From Micromonospora ferruginea (lineage in GTDB: Bacteria; Actinomycetota; Actinomycetes; Mycobacteriales; Micromonosporaceae): 64,000 bases of DNA. The translations under genes were made by a program, and so were the position numbers. The first letter of the stretch is position 1. Each line of letters starts with the position of its first letter. The notes below the pieces were generated by a model. It searched no databases, had not been told where the DNA came from, and was given only the letters and a program-made list of their open reading frames with translations. The DNA is taken from positions 3,417,001-3,481,000 of the forward strand of contig NZ_CP059322.2 of the NCBI RefSeq assembly GCF_013694245.2, written 5' to 3'. Below are positions 1-8,541 of this stretch, one piece after another.

Positions 1-144
1 GTCTACGGCCACCTGCACATCCCGCGCACCACCCACTACGACGGGGTGCGGTTCGAGGAGGTGTCGCTGGGCTACCCGCGCGAGTGGGGCCGCCGGGGCG
101 GCGAGCCCCGGCCGATGCGCCGGATCCTCGGCGACGCCGGGTGA
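1..144 (+). CDS. Metallophosphoesterase, C-terminal end (partial)
   Basis: This is the last 47 codons of a gene that starts before the window. The frame is open from base 1 to the TGA at 142-144. The peptide begins VYGHLHIPRTTHYDGVRF; the GHLH tetrad is the C-terminal metal-binding histidine motif of calcineurin-like metallophosphoesterases, followed by the usual beta-strand and a GYPREW tail. The stop overlaps the GTG start of the downstream phosphopantetheinyl transferase (GTGA), so the two are probably translationally coupled. The pairing of a phosphoesterase with an EntD-like transferase is common in actinomycetes, from memory. The substrate cannot be told from this fragment. Confidence 0.8.
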   Translation, partial: VYGHLHIPRTTHYDGVRFEEVSLGYPREWGRRGGEPRPMRRILGDAG

Positions 145-830
145 TCGAGGCGCTGCTGCCGGCGGCGGCGGTGGTCGTGGAGGCGTTCGCCGACCGGCCC
201 GGCGAGTCGCCGTACCCCGGGGAGGAGGACCTGGTCGCGCGCGCGGCGCCGGGCCGCCGCCGCGAGTTCGTCACCGCGCGGCGCTGCGCCCGCGAGGCGC
301 TGGCCCGGCTCGGGTACGCGCCGGCGCCGATCCGTCCCGGCCCCCGGCGGGAGCCGCTCTGGCCGGCCGGCGTGGTCGGCAGCATCACCCACTGCGACGG
401 CTACCGGGCGGCGGCGGTGGCCCCGGCCACCGCGCTGGCGTCGCTGGGTGTCGACGCCGAGCCGCACGAGCCGCTGCCCGAGGAGGTGCTCGGCGTCGTC
501 ACCACGGCCGGCGAACCGCGGCGGCTGGCCGCGCTGCGCGGCGACCACGCGGGCGTGCACTGGGACCGGCTGCTGTTCAGCGCCAAGGAGTCCGTCTACA
601 AGGCGTGGTACCCGTTGACCGGCCGGTGGCTCGGCTTCGAGGAGGCGGAGGTGACGCTCGACCCGGCCGGCCGGTTCACCGCCCGGCTGCTGGTCGACGG
701 CGCCCGGATCGACGGCCGGCCGCCGTTGCGCGCGTTCCACGGCCGCTGGCTGGTGGCCGACGGTCTGGTGGCGACCGCCGTCGCGGTGCCCAGCGATTCG
801 TCCTTGTTTGCCCGCCCCGACCCAGGGTAG
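141..830 (+). CDS. 4'-phosphopantetheinyl transferase, Sfp/EntD type
   Basis: This 229-residue protein should move the phosphopantetheine arm of CoA onto the conserved serine of carrier-protein domains, turning apo- into holo-carriers. Visible family motifs are GSITHCDGYRAAAVA (about residues 80-94), GVDAEP with the Mg-binding Asp105 and Glu107, and the FSAKESVYKAW block with Glu150 and Lys154. Length and motif order fit the EntD branch. I chose GTG at 141 because it overlaps the upstream stop as GTGA; an ATG at 84 would lie inside the previous gene. It could serve the NRPS-PKS proteins encoded 29 kb downstream, but a Sfp-type enzyme is usually shared genome-wide, so that link is inference. 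Confidence 0.9.
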   Translation: MIEALLPAAAVVVEAFADRPGESPYPGEEDLVARAAPGRRREFVTARRCAREALARLGYAPAPIRPGPRREPLWPAGVVGSITHCDGYRAAAVAPATALASLGVDAEPHEPLPEEVLGVVTTAGEPRRLAALRGDHAGVHWDRLLFSAKESVYKAWYPLTGRWLGFEEAEVTLDPAGRFTARLLVDGARIDGRPPLRAFHGRWLVADGLVATAVAVPSDSSLFARPDPG

Positions 831-875
831 GGGCTGAGGGCCTGGTCATTTCACCGCAACGGAGGACAGGTCCTG

Positions 876-3137
876 ATGGAATCCAGCAAGCCCGCCCGGG
901 TCGTCAAGGACGTCGTCGAGGCCGCCGTGGAGAAGGTCGGCGAGGCGCTGACCCCCGACGTGCCAGGCGCGCCGGGCAGCGCGCCGCCGTCGCTCGACGA
1001 GCCCACCGCACCGCACGGTCCGCTGCCGCCCAAGGACGAGCAGGGCGCGCCGGACACGCGTACGCCCACCGGCGCGGAGACCGGCGTCCCGAAGATCGCC
1101 AAGGGGCAGCAGGGGGCGTACCTCACCACCGCCAACGGCGCCCGGCTGCGCGACACCGACCACTCGCTCAAGGCCGGCCCGCGCGGCCCGGTGCTGCTTC
1201 AGGACCACCACCTCCGCGAGAAGATCACCCACTTCGACCACGAGCGCATCCCGGAGCGGGTGGTGCACGCCCGGGGCGCCGGCGCGCACGGCGTCTTCGT
1301 CGCGAACGGCGCGGCGGAGCAGGTCACCCGGGCCGGTTTCCTGAAGAAGGGGCGCGAGACCCCGGTCTTCGTCCGCTTCTCCACCGTGCTGGGTTCGCGC
1401 GGCTCGGCGGACACGGTCCGCGACACCCGGGGCTTCGCCACCAAGTTCTACACCGACGAGGGCACGTTCGACCTGGTCGGCAACAACATCCCGGTCTTCT
1501 TCATCCAGGACGCGATCAAGTTCCCGGACGTGATCCACGCCGGCAAGCCGCACCCGGACCGGGAGATCCCGCAGGCGCAGAGCGCGCACGACACGTTCTG
1601 GGACTTCGTCTCCCTGCACACCGAGGCGCAGCACCACACCATCTGGAACATGTCCGACCGGGGCATCCCGCGGTCCTACCGGACCATGGAGGGCTTCGGC
1701 GTGCACACCTTCCGGATGGTCGACGACGCCGGGGCGACGGTGCTGGTGAAGTTCCACTGGAAGCCGAAGCTCGGGGTGCACTCGCTGGACTGGGAGGAGG
1801 CCCAGTTGCTCAGCGGCATGGATCCGGACTTCCACCGGCGCGACCTCTACGACGCCATCGAGGCCGGCGCGTTCCCGCAGTGGGAGCTGGGCATCCAGGT
1901 CTTCCCGGACACCCCGGAGGAGACGTTCGCCGGGGTCGACCTGCTCGACCCGACGAAGATCGTGCCGGAGGAGATGGCGCCGGTGCAGCCGATCGGCACG
2001 CTCACCCTCAACCGGACGCCGACCAACTACTTCGCCGAGGTCGAGCAGGTGGCGTTCCACGTCGGGCACCTGCCACCGGGCATCGACGTCACCAACGACC
2101 CGCTGATGCAGGGCCGGCTCTTCTCCTACGTGGACACGCAGCTCACCCGGCTGGGCGGGCCGAACTTCACCCAGATCCCGATCAACCGGCCGCACGCCGA
2201 CGTCAACGACATGCTGCGCGACGGCTTCCACCAGCACGCGGTGCACGCCGGCGTGGCGCCGTACCGGCCGAACTCGCTCGACGGCGGCAACCCGTTCCCG
2301 GCCGGTGACCGGGAGCACGCGTTCGTCGACGTTCCGGTGACGGTGGCCGAGGCGCCGAAGGTGCGGGCGTCGCCGGCCAGCTTCGACGACCACTACAGCC
2401 AGGTGCGGCTGTTCTGGGCGAGCATGTCGCCGGTGGAGAAGGAGCACATCGTCCGGGCGTACACGTTCGAGCTGGGCAAGTGCTACCACCAGGCGATCAA
2501 GGAGCGGCAGCTCCAGTGCCTGGCCAACGTCGACCCGGTGCTCTGCGAGCAGGTCGCCACCGGTCTCGGCCTGCCCGTGCCGCAGCCCACCGTGCCGCCG
2601 GCCGAGGTGCAGCCGAGCCCCGCGCTGTCCCAGGTCGGCGGGGAGTGGCCGGCGGACGGCCGGACGGTCGGCATCGTGGTCGACGCGGACGGCGACCTGG
2701 ACGACGTGGGGCCGGTCCAGCGGGCGGTGTTCGCCGCCGGCATGGTGCCGCTGCTGATCGCCGCGCACGGCGGCACGGTGGGCGGCCTGCCGGTGCAGCG
2801 GACGTTCGCCACCGCCCGGTCGGTCGAGTTCGACGTGGTCCTGCTGGCCGGTGCGCCGGCGCCCGCGCCGGACGCGCTGCCGGCGCGGGACGCCAAGGCC
2901 GGCGCGCCCGGGTCCCGCACCGTCGACCCGCGGGTGACGCTGCTGGTCGAGGAGGCGTGGCGGCACGCCAAGGCGATCGGCGCGTGGGGCGCCGGGGCCG
3001 AGGTGCTGCGGGAGGCCGGGGTGGCCGGTTCGCCGGGTGTGGTCGCCGGTGGCTCCGGCACCGAGGCGCTGGAGTCGGTGCAGCGGCTGATGGCGGCGCA
3101 CCGGGTCTGGGAGCGGTTCCCGGCCTCGGTCGCCTGA
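876..3137 (+). CDS. katE: Large-subunit catalase (HPII/KatE type)
   Basis: A 753-residue heme catalase that dismutates hydrogen peroxide to water and oxygen in the cytoplasm. The catalytic histidine is in ERVVHARG (His131) and the partner asparagine in LVGNNIPVFF (Asn204). The proximal heme tyrosine is in RLFSYVDTQ (Tyr418). His395 lies 23 residues before Tyr418, the same spacing as the His-Tyr crosslink of E. coli HPII, so that modification is possible here. Residues from about 590 form the flavodoxin/DJ-1-like C-terminal domain that marks large-subunit clade 2 catalases. The first 75 residues are a charged N-terminal extension. The start follows the GGAGGACAGG ribosome site by a few bases. 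A strong terminator hairpin follows the gene, so it is probably monocistronic. Confidence 0.97.
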   Translation: MESSKPARVVKDVVEAAVEKVGEALTPDVPGAPGSAPPSLDEPTAPHGPLPPKDEQGAPDTRTPTGAETGVPKIAKGQQGAYLTTANGARLRDTDHSLKAGPRGPVLLQDHHLREKITHFDHERIPERVVHARGAGAHGVFVANGAAEQVTRAGFLKKGRETPVFVRFSTVLGSRGSADTVRDTRGFATKFYTDEGTFDLVGNNIPVFFIQDAIKFPDVIHAGKPHPDREIPQAQSAHDTFWDFVSLHTEAQHHTIWNMSDRGIPRSYRTMEGFGVHTFRMVDDAGATVLVKFHWKPKLGVHSLDWEEAQLLSGMDPDFHRRDLYDAIEAGAFPQWELGIQVFPDTPEETFAGVDLLDPTKIVPEEMAPVQPIGTLTLNRTPTNYFAEVEQVAFHVGHLPPGIDVTNDPLMQGRLFSYVDTQLTRLGGPNFTQIPINRPHADVNDMLRDGFHQHAVHAGVAPYRPNSLDGGNPFPAGDREHAFVDVPVTVAEAPKVRASPASFDDHYSQVRLFWASMSPVEKEHIVRAYTFELGKCYHQAIKERQLQCLANVDPVLCEQVATGLGLPVPQPTVPPAEVQPSPALSQVGGEWPADGRTVGIVVDADGDLDDVGPVQRAVFAAGMVPLLIAAHGGTVGGLPVQRTFATARSVEFDVVLLAGAPAPAPDALPARDAKAGAPGSRTVDPRVTLLVEEAWRHAKAIGAWGAGAEVLREAGVAGSPGVVAGGSGTEALESVQRLMAAHRVWERFPASVA

Positions 3138-3142
3138 GTTCG

Positions 3143-3186
3143 GAGCGGCGGGGCGGTCCCGGTCGGGATCGCCCCGCCGCTTCTTT
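3143..3186 (+). terminator. Rho-independent terminator after the catalase gene
   Basis: An 11-bp perfect inverted repeat (gcggcggggcg at 3145-3155 pairing with cgccccgccgc at 3170-3180) with a 14-base loop is followed directly by ttcttt. It begins 5 bases after the catalase stop. Confidence 0.85.
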
Positions 3187-3204
3187 CATCGACCTGTCTA
3201 AGTA

Positions 3205-3234
3205 TTGCAATGTCACGTCGCGTGCTGCCATGAT
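3205..3234 (+). promoter_or_regulatory. Possible promoter of the secreted GH71/99-like gene
   Basis: In a short AT-richer stretch, TTGCAA (3205-3210) and CATGAT (3229-3234) are 18 bases apart, a loose match to a vegetative sigma factor promoter. It lies about 40 bases before the start codon. The -10 is weak. Confidence 0.35.
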
Positions 3235-3275
3235 GACCGTCAATTTCTTCCTCCTCCCCCGAAGGAGCGGTCTCC

Positions 3276-4952
3276 ATGGCGCCCACCCGCCGTACCCTGA
3301 TCCGGTCCCTGGTGGCCGGGTCCGCGCTCGCCGCGCTTCCCGACCTCGCGCTCTCCCCCACCCCCGCGGCCGCGGCCAGTCCCCCCGGCGACGTGGTCGG
3401 CAAGGTCACCGTCGGCTACCAGGGCTGGTTCAGCTGCCCGGGTGACGGCGCGCCGATCGGCGGCTGGTGGCACTGGAGCCGGGACCGGTTCCAGTCGCCC
3501 TCCCCGGCCAACACCACGATCGTGTCCTGGCCGGACATGCGGGAGTACACCCGCGGCTACCCCACCGCCTACCCGAACCTCGGCGACGGCCGGCCGGCCA
3601 CGCTCTTCTCCTCCTACGACCAGCAGACCGTGGACACCCACTTCCGCTGGATGCGGGAGTACGGCTGCGACACCGCGGCGCTGCAACGGTTCAACCCGTT
3701 CGGCGACGAGGGACCGACCCGCGACGCGATGGCGGTCAAGGTCCGCTCGGCGGCCGAGCGCTTCGACCGCAAGTTCTACGTCATGTACGACGTGACCGGC
3801 TGGACGTCGATGCGGACGCAGCTCAAGGAGGACTGGACGACGAGGATGTCGGCGCACACCGCCTCACCGGCGTACGCCCGGCAGAACGGGCGGCCGGTGG
3901 TCTGCGTCTGGGGGTTCGGCTTCGCCGACGACGGCCGCCCGTTCGCCCCCGACGCCTGCCTGGACGTGGTGCGGTGGCTCAAGGCCCAGGGCTGCTACGT
4001 GATCGGCGGGGTGCCGACCTACTGGCGGCAGGGGATCAACGACTCCCGGCCCGGGTTCGGCGAGGTCTACCGGGCGTTCGACATGCTCTCGCCGTGGATG
4101 GTGGGGCGCACCGGGACGCTCGACGGGCTGGACTGGTTCCACACCAACGTCAATGTCCCCGACCTGGCCGACTGCGCGGCCCACGGCATCGACTACCAGC
4201 CCTGCGTGATGCCCGGTGACCTCTCCGCCGGCCACCGCCGGCACGGTGACTTCTACTGGCGGCACCTCTACAACATGGTCCGGCTCGGCGCACAGGGGCT
4301 CTACGTGTCGATGTTCGACGAGTTCAACGAGGGCAACCAGATCGCGAAGACCAGCGAGACCGGGGCGGCCACCCCGGCCGGGACCGGGATCCGGGCGCTG
4401 GACGAGGACGGCACGGCCTGCTCGTCGGACTACTACCTGCGGCTCACCGCCGACGGCGGCCGGATGCTCAAGGGGCAACTGGCGCTCACGCCGGTGCGGC
4501 CCACCCCGCCGGTGGTCGGGGGCGGCCAACCGCCGACCGGCGACCTGGCGGCCGGGCGGCCGGCGTCGGCGAGCAGCCAGCAGGGCGGGCCGTACGGTCC
4601 GGGCAACGCGGTCGACGGCGATCGGGGCAGCTACTGGGAGTCGGCCAACGGCGCGTTCCCGCAGTGGTGGCAGGTCGACCTGGGGGCCACCCGGCCGGTG
4701 GCGCGCCTGGTGCTCGCGCTGCCGGCCGGCTGGGAGGCGCGGATGCAGACGCTCTCGGCGCAGGGCAGCACCGACGGCGCGACGTTCGGCACGCTCACCG
4801 GCCCGGTCGACGTCCGGTTCGACCCGGCCACCGGCAACCAGGCCACGCTCACGTTCGCGGCCACCGGGGTCCGGTACCTGCGGGTGCGGTTCACCGCCAA
4901 CACCGGCTGGCCCGCCGGACAGCTCGCGACGCTGTCCGCGTACGCCTCGTAA
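3276..4952 (+). CDS. Secreted glycoside hydrolase (GH71/GH99-like) with C-terminal discoidin domain
   Basis: A 558-residue exported protein. The N-terminus MAPTRRTLIRSLVAGSALAA has a twin-arginine motif, a hydrophobic stretch and an Ala-rich cleavage region ending near residue 34, so Tat export is likely. Residues about 45-400 resemble the GH71/GH99-like TIM-barrel family of actinomycetes (opening VGYQGWFSCPGDGAP and the later MFDEFNEGNQIAKT block). These families act on alpha-glucans or alpha-mannans, but the substrate here is unknown. From about residue 415 there is an F5/8-type C (CBM32-like) domain: NAVDGD, SYWES, WWQVDLG. The GAAGGAG ribosome site at 3261-3267 supports this ATG. The neighbouring chitinase gene suggests a small set of polysaccharide-degrading genes, each with its own promoter. 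Confidence 0.82.
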   Translation: MAPTRRTLIRSLVAGSALAALPDLALSPTPAAAASPPGDVVGKVTVGYQGWFSCPGDGAPIGGWWHWSRDRFQSPSPANTTIVSWPDMREYTRGYPTAYPNLGDGRPATLFSSYDQQTVDTHFRWMREYGCDTAALQRFNPFGDEGPTRDAMAVKVRSAAERFDRKFYVMYDVTGWTSMRTQLKEDWTTRMSAHTASPAYARQNGRPVVCVWGFGFADDGRPFAPDACLDVVRWLKAQGCYVIGGVPTYWRQGINDSRPGFGEVYRAFDMLSPWMVGRTGTLDGLDWFHTNVNVPDLADCAAHGIDYQPCVMPGDLSAGHRRHGDFYWRHLYNMVRLGAQGLYVSMFDEFNEGNQIAKTSETGAATPAGTGIRALDEDGTACSSDYYLRLTADGGRMLKGQLALTPVRPTPPVVGGGQPPTGDLAAGRPASASSQQGGPYGPGNAVDGDRGSYWESANGAFPQWWQVDLGATRPVARLVLALPAGWEARMQTLSAQGSTDGATFGTLTGPVDVRFDPATGNQATLTFAATGVRYLRVRFTANTGWPAGQLATLSAYAS

Positions 4953-4969
4953 CTCATCGAAGTCCATCG

Positions 4970-4998
4970 TTGACGACTTAGTTAATAGTCTTTAATAT
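4970..4998 (+). promoter_or_regulatory. Strong vegetative-type promoter of the chitinase gene
   Basis: TTGACG (4970-4975) and TAATAT (4993-4998) are separated by exactly 17 bases, close to the sigma-70/HrdB consensus. They sit in an AT-rich block (4976-5000) that stands out from the surrounding GC-rich DNA and lies 57 bases before the start codon. The block has two similar halves, ttaatagtc and ttaatattt, which could be a regulator site, but I cannot name one. Confidence 0.7.
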
Positions 4999-5054
4999 TT
5001 GGTCCACCTCGAGGAAGACCCCCTGTCCGCCCCCGTCCCCCGGGAAGGCCCTCG

Positions 5055-6428
5055 ATGCACAGACCCCACCTCCGGCGACGCCTCGCCGCCGGTGCGCTCG
5101 CGCTGGTCACCGCCACCGCCACGCTCGCCCTCACCCCCTCCGCCGCCGAGGCGGTGGTGCTGCCCAACGGCTTCCGGAGCGTCGGCTACATGCCGTCCTG
5201 GAGCGGCAGCGTCAACAGCATCCAGTACGGCAAGCTCACCCACGTCAACTACGCCTTCGTGCTGCCCAACGGCGACGGCAGCCTGCGCGCCGTGGAGAAC
5301 CCCAGCAAGCTCTCCTCGCTGGTGTCCCTCGGGCACGCCGCCAACGTCAAGGTCTCCATCGCCATCGGCGGCTGGAACGACGGCGACGACTCCGCGTTCG
5401 AGGCGCTCGCCGCCAACTCCGGCGCCCGCGGCGCGTTCGTCAACAACGTGGTCGCCTTCGTCAACCAGTACAACCTGGACGGCGTCGACATCGACTGGGA
5501 GTATCCCGACCCGGGCGCGTCGGCCAGCAACTACACGCTGCTGATGCAGCAGCTCGGCAGCGCCCTGCACAGCCGGGGCAAGCTGCTCACCGCCGCCGTC
5601 GTCGCCGAGGGCTACTACGTCAACGGGGTGCCCACGGCCGTCTTCGGCGCGGTCGACTGGCTGAACATCATGGCGTACGACGGCGGCAGCCCGCACGCCA
5701 ACTACGACTGGTCGATCGCCGCCGTCAACGGGTGGAAGGCGCGCGGCCTGCCCGCCGCCAAGGCGGTGCTCGGCGTGCCGTTCTACAGCCGGCCCGGCTA
5801 CTACACGTACGCCGCGCTGGTCGGCATGGACCCGGCCAACGCCAACCGGGACTGCACCACGGCCGGCGGCGCCCAGCAGTGCTACAACGGCATCCCGACG
5901 GTCAAGCGCAAGACCCAGTGGGCGATGGCGAACGCGGGCGGGATGATGAACTGGGAACTGTCCCAGGACACCACCGGCGCGACCTCGCTGGTCACCGCGA
6001 TCTACGACACCGCGACCGGTGGCACCACCCCGCCGCCGTCCGGACGCACCGGGCCGATCACCGGCATCGCCGGCAAGTGCGTCGACGTGGCCGCCGCCGG
6101 CACCGCCAACGGCACCGCGGTGCAGCTCTACGGCTGCAACGGCACCGCCGCGCAGAGCTGGACCGTGGCCGGCGACGGCACGCTGCGGGCGCTGGGCAAG
6201 TGCCTCGACGTGACCAGCGCCGGCACCGCCAACGGCACGAAGATCCAGCTCTGGGACTGCAACGGCACCGGCGCCCAGGTCTGGCAGGCCCAGGGCAACG
6301 GCACGCTGCGCAACCCGGTGTCCAACCGGTGCCTGGACGCCACCGACAACAGCTCCGCCGACGGCACCCGGCTCCAGATCTGGGACTGCTTCGGCGGCGC
6401 CAACCAGGTCTGGCGGCTGCCGGCCTGA
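5055..6428 (+). CDS. Secreted GH18 chitinase with C-terminal ricin-type (CBM13) lectin domain
   Basis: A 457-residue exported endochitinase-type enzyme that should hydrolyse beta-1,4-linked N-acetylglucosamine polymers. A Sec-type signal peptide (MHRPHLRRRLAAGALALVTA, ending near residue 33) is followed by the GH18 barrel. The substrate motif SIAIGGW is at about 101-107. The catalytic motif DGVDIDWE is at 142-149 with Glu149 as the acid. Later barrel features include MAYDGG and a GVPFYSRPGY strand. After a short TGGTTPPPSG linker, residues about 335-457 form a beta-trefoil with repeats of CVDV/CLDV and the QxW signature, typical of CBM13. It carries its own promoter at 4970-4998 and is followed by a bidirectional terminator hairpin. 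Confidence 0.95.
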   Translation: MHRPHLRRRLAAGALALVTATATLALTPSAAEAVVLPNGFRSVGYMPSWSGSVNSIQYGKLTHVNYAFVLPNGDGSLRAVENPSKLSSLVSLGHAANVKVSIAIGGWNDGDDSAFEALAANSGARGAFVNNVVAFVNQYNLDGVDIDWEYPDPGASASNYTLLMQQLGSALHSRGKLLTAAVVAEGYYVNGVPTAVFGAVDWLNIMAYDGGSPHANYDWSIAAVNGWKARGLPAAKAVLGVPFYSRPGYYTYAALVGMDPANANRDCTTAGGAQQCYNGIPTVKRKTQWAMANAGGMMNWELSQDTTGATSLVTAIYDTATGGTTPPPSGRTGPITGIAGKCVDVAAAGTANGTAVQLYGCNGTAAQSWTVAGDGTLRALGKCLDVTSAGTANGTKIQLWDCNGTGAQVWQAQGNGTLRNPVSNRCLDATDNSSADGTRLQIWDCFGGANQVWRLPA

Positions 6429-6439
6429 CCGTGCCGCGA

Positions 6440-6480
6440 CACCCCGGCGGGACGGCCGACCAGGCCGACCCGCCGGGGTG
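6440..6480. terminator. Bidirectional terminator between chitinase and cyclophilin genes
   Basis: Perfect 12-bp arms (caccccggcggg at 6440-6451 and cccgccggggtg at 6469-6480) with further pairing inside the loop lie between two convergent genes. There is no long T run, so its strength is uncertain, but the position fits termination of both. Confidence 0.6.
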
Positions 6481-6486
6481 CTCGGA

Positions 6487-7245
6487 TCAGCGACCCCGCT
6501 TGGCCCGGCAGATCTCCACCGGCTGGGCCGGCGCGCCGTCGACCGGCGCCGGGTCCTCCGGCGTGGCGGCGATCCCGCCGGCCGCGATCCGGTCCAGCGT
6601 GGCCAGCCCGGCCGCGTCCACCTGCCCGAAGACGGTGTAGTTGGGACGCAGCGCCGAGTCGCGCTGGACCAGGAAGAACTGGCTGCCGTTGGTGTCCGGC
6701 CCGGCGTTCGCCATGGCCAGCGTGCCGCGGGCGTACAGGCGGCGGACACCGGTCGGGTCGGTCGGCGCGGGCGGCAGGTCGGTGGGCAGCTCGTCGCGGT
6801 AGCGGTAGCCCGGGCCGCCCTCGCCGGTGCCGGACGGGTCACCGCACTGCAGCACCGTCAACGTCGGGTACGCGGTGAGCCGGTGGCAGGGCGTCCGGTC
6901 GTAGAACCGGTGCCGGGTCAGGTGCAGGAAGCTCTGCACCGTGCACGGCGCCTGCTCCCGATCCAGGGTCAGCCCGATCGGCCCCTGGTTGGTGCGCAGC
7001 GTGACCCGTACCGTGCCCCGGTCCGGCGTGCGGCGCGGGTCCGGCGGCAGCGGCACCGGCCGGGCCGCCGGCTCGTCCGGCGTCGGCGTGTACGCGCACG
7101 GCCCCTTGGTCGGCGCGGGGTCGGCGGCCGGTGCCGCGGTCGCGGCGACGGCGGAGCCGGCGACCAGCGCGGCGGCGGCCACCGTCACCCCGGCGAGGCG
7201 GGCCAGCAGCGGTAAGGCGACGTGCGGTCGGGTTTCGCTCGACAC
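6487..7245 (-). CDS. Secreted cyclophilin-type peptidyl-prolyl isomerase
   Basis: A 252-residue exported protein of the cyclophilin family, which catalyses cis-trans isomerisation of prolyl bonds and helps folding outside the membrane. A signal peptide of about 40 residues (hydrophobic core LLARLAGVTVAAAALVAG, Ala-rich end) precedes a proline-rich linker. The cyclophilin domain follows: FLHLTRHRFYDRTPCHRL, then LAMANAGPDTNGSQFFLV and NYTVFGQV. The usual active-site arginine in the FHR motif is present in the CHRL variant. I chose the GTG at 7245 because an AGGGAGGA ribosome site precedes it by 5 bases; the open frame extends about 100 codons further upstream, into the divergent rtcB gene, and that extension is not believable. 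It is transcribed divergently from rtcB. Confidence 0.88.
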   Translation of the reverse strand: MSSETRPHVALPLLARLAGVTVAAAALVAGSAVAATAAPAADPAPTKGPCAYTPTPDEPAARPVPLPPDPRRTPDRGTVRVTLRTNQGPIGLTLDREQAPCTVQSFLHLTRHRFYDRTPCHRLTAYPTLTVLQCGDPSGTGEGGPGYRYRDELPTDLPPAPTDPTGVRRLYARGTLAMANAGPDTNGSQFFLVQRDSALRPNYTVFGQVDAAGLATLDRIAAGGIAATPEDPAPVDGAPAQPVEICRAKRGR

Positions 7246-7422
7246 GTGGGTCCTCCCTGGACTCGTGGTACCAGAACGACCGGAGTCTATGGAGCCGGTG
7301 ACCCGATGTCGACGGAAAGTCGGTTGCCGGGCGTGGCGGGGTCCGGGAGGGTGTCGGTCATGACGTTCTGACGGACCGCACCCCGCCGCTCCCCACACCC
7401 CTTCCGAACGAAACGAGCGTTC

Positions 7423-8541
7423 GTGCCTGCCTCCGTCTCCGTCTTCTCCTCCCCCGGCAGTTGGATCGAGTCCGCCGCGCTCGACCAGTGCCACCAGGTC
7501 GCCGCCCTCGACGGCATGACGCACGTCGCCGCGATGCCCGACCTGCACCCCGGCAAGGGCGCGCCGATCGGCGCCGCCATGGCGTCGAGCGTGCTCTACC
7601 CGTTCCTCGTCGGCTCCGACATCGGCTGCGGCATCGCGGTGTTCCCGATCGCGCTACGTCGGGCCGTACCGGAACGGCTCGCCGCCCGCTTCCCCGACCT
7701 GGACCGCGCCCTGCACCCGGACCGGGACGCCGACGACCCGGCCTGGTCGGTGCTGACCGGCGACGTGCCGGCCGGGCACCTCGACGGCCTCGGCACGGTC
7801 GGGCGCGGCAACCACTTCGTGGAGCTGGCCCGCGTCGGCGCGGTCGACGCGCCGGCGCACGCCGACCGGCTCGGGCTGGCCGCCGGCGACCTGGTGCTGG
7901 TGGTGCACTCCGGCTCGCGCGGGCTGGGCGAGAAGATCCTGCGCGAGCACACCGAGGCGTACGGCGCCGGCCCCGCGCCCGACCCGGCGGCCTACCTGTC
8001 CCGCCACGACGACGCCGTCCGGTGGGGCTCGCTCAACCGGCGACTGCTGGCCGCCCGGGTCGCCCACGCGCTGGGCGCCGAGCCCACCGAACCGGTCGTC
8101 GACCAGTGCCACAACCTGGTCGAGGTCCGCGACGGGCACTACCTGCACCGCAAGGGCGCCGCCCCGGGCGACGGCCGGGACGTGCTGGTCGCCGGCACCC
8201 GGGGCACCCCGTCGTACCTGGTGGCCGCGCACGCCGGCGCGGACGCCAACCACTCGGTGGCGCACGGCGCCGGCCGGAAGATGTCCCGTGCCGACGCGCT
8301 GCGCCGTGGCAGGGCCAAGCACACCGTCGAGGAGCTGCGTCGCACCCCGGTCGGGTCGCTCGTGGTGTGCGGCGACCGCCAACTGCTGTTCGAGGAGGCG
8401 CCCACCGCCTACAAGCGCATCGAGCAGGTGATCGGCGACCTGGTGGCACACGACCTCGCCACCCCGGTCACCACCACGGTGCCGCTGGTCACCTACAAGA
8501 CGCCTGACGTCGCGCCGGCGCGCCGCCGGGGGCGGCGGTGA
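7423..8541 (+). CDS. rtcB: RtcB-family RNA ligase (probable RtcB2-type partner of PrfH)
   Basis: A 372-residue GTP- and Mn-dependent RNA ligase that joins 2',3'-cyclic phosphate (or 3'-phosphate) ends to 5'-OH ends. Expected metal and nucleotide residues are visible: SDIGCGI with Cys69, GRGNHF with His131, HSGSRG with His162, QCHN with His230, and HGAGRKMSR with the guanylylated His281. It is shorter than the roughly 400-480 residues of tRNA-splicing RtcB, which fits the RNA-repair branch. Its stop overlaps the next start (GTGA), coupling it to prfH. The GTG start has no clear Shine-Dalgarno sequence and sits at the edge of a small hairpin (7405-7423), so the start is less certain than the function. 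Confidence 0.93.
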   Translation: MPASVSVFSSPGSWIESAALDQCHQVAALDGMTHVAAMPDLHPGKGAPIGAAMASSVLYPFLVGSDIGCGIAVFPIALRRAVPERLAARFPDLDRALHPDRDADDPAWSVLTGDVPAGHLDGLGTVGRGNHFVELARVGAVDAPAHADRLGLAAGDLVLVVHSGSRGLGEKILREHTEAYGAGPAPDPAAYLSRHDDAVRWGSLNRRLLAARVAHALGAEPTEPVVDQCHNLVEVRDGHYLHRKGAAPGDGRDVLVAGTRGTPSYLVAAHAGADANHSVAHGAGRKMSRADALRRGRAKHTVEELRRTPVGSLVVCGDRQLLFEEAPTAYKRIEQVIGDLVAHDLATPVTTTVPLVTYKTPDVAPARRRGRR

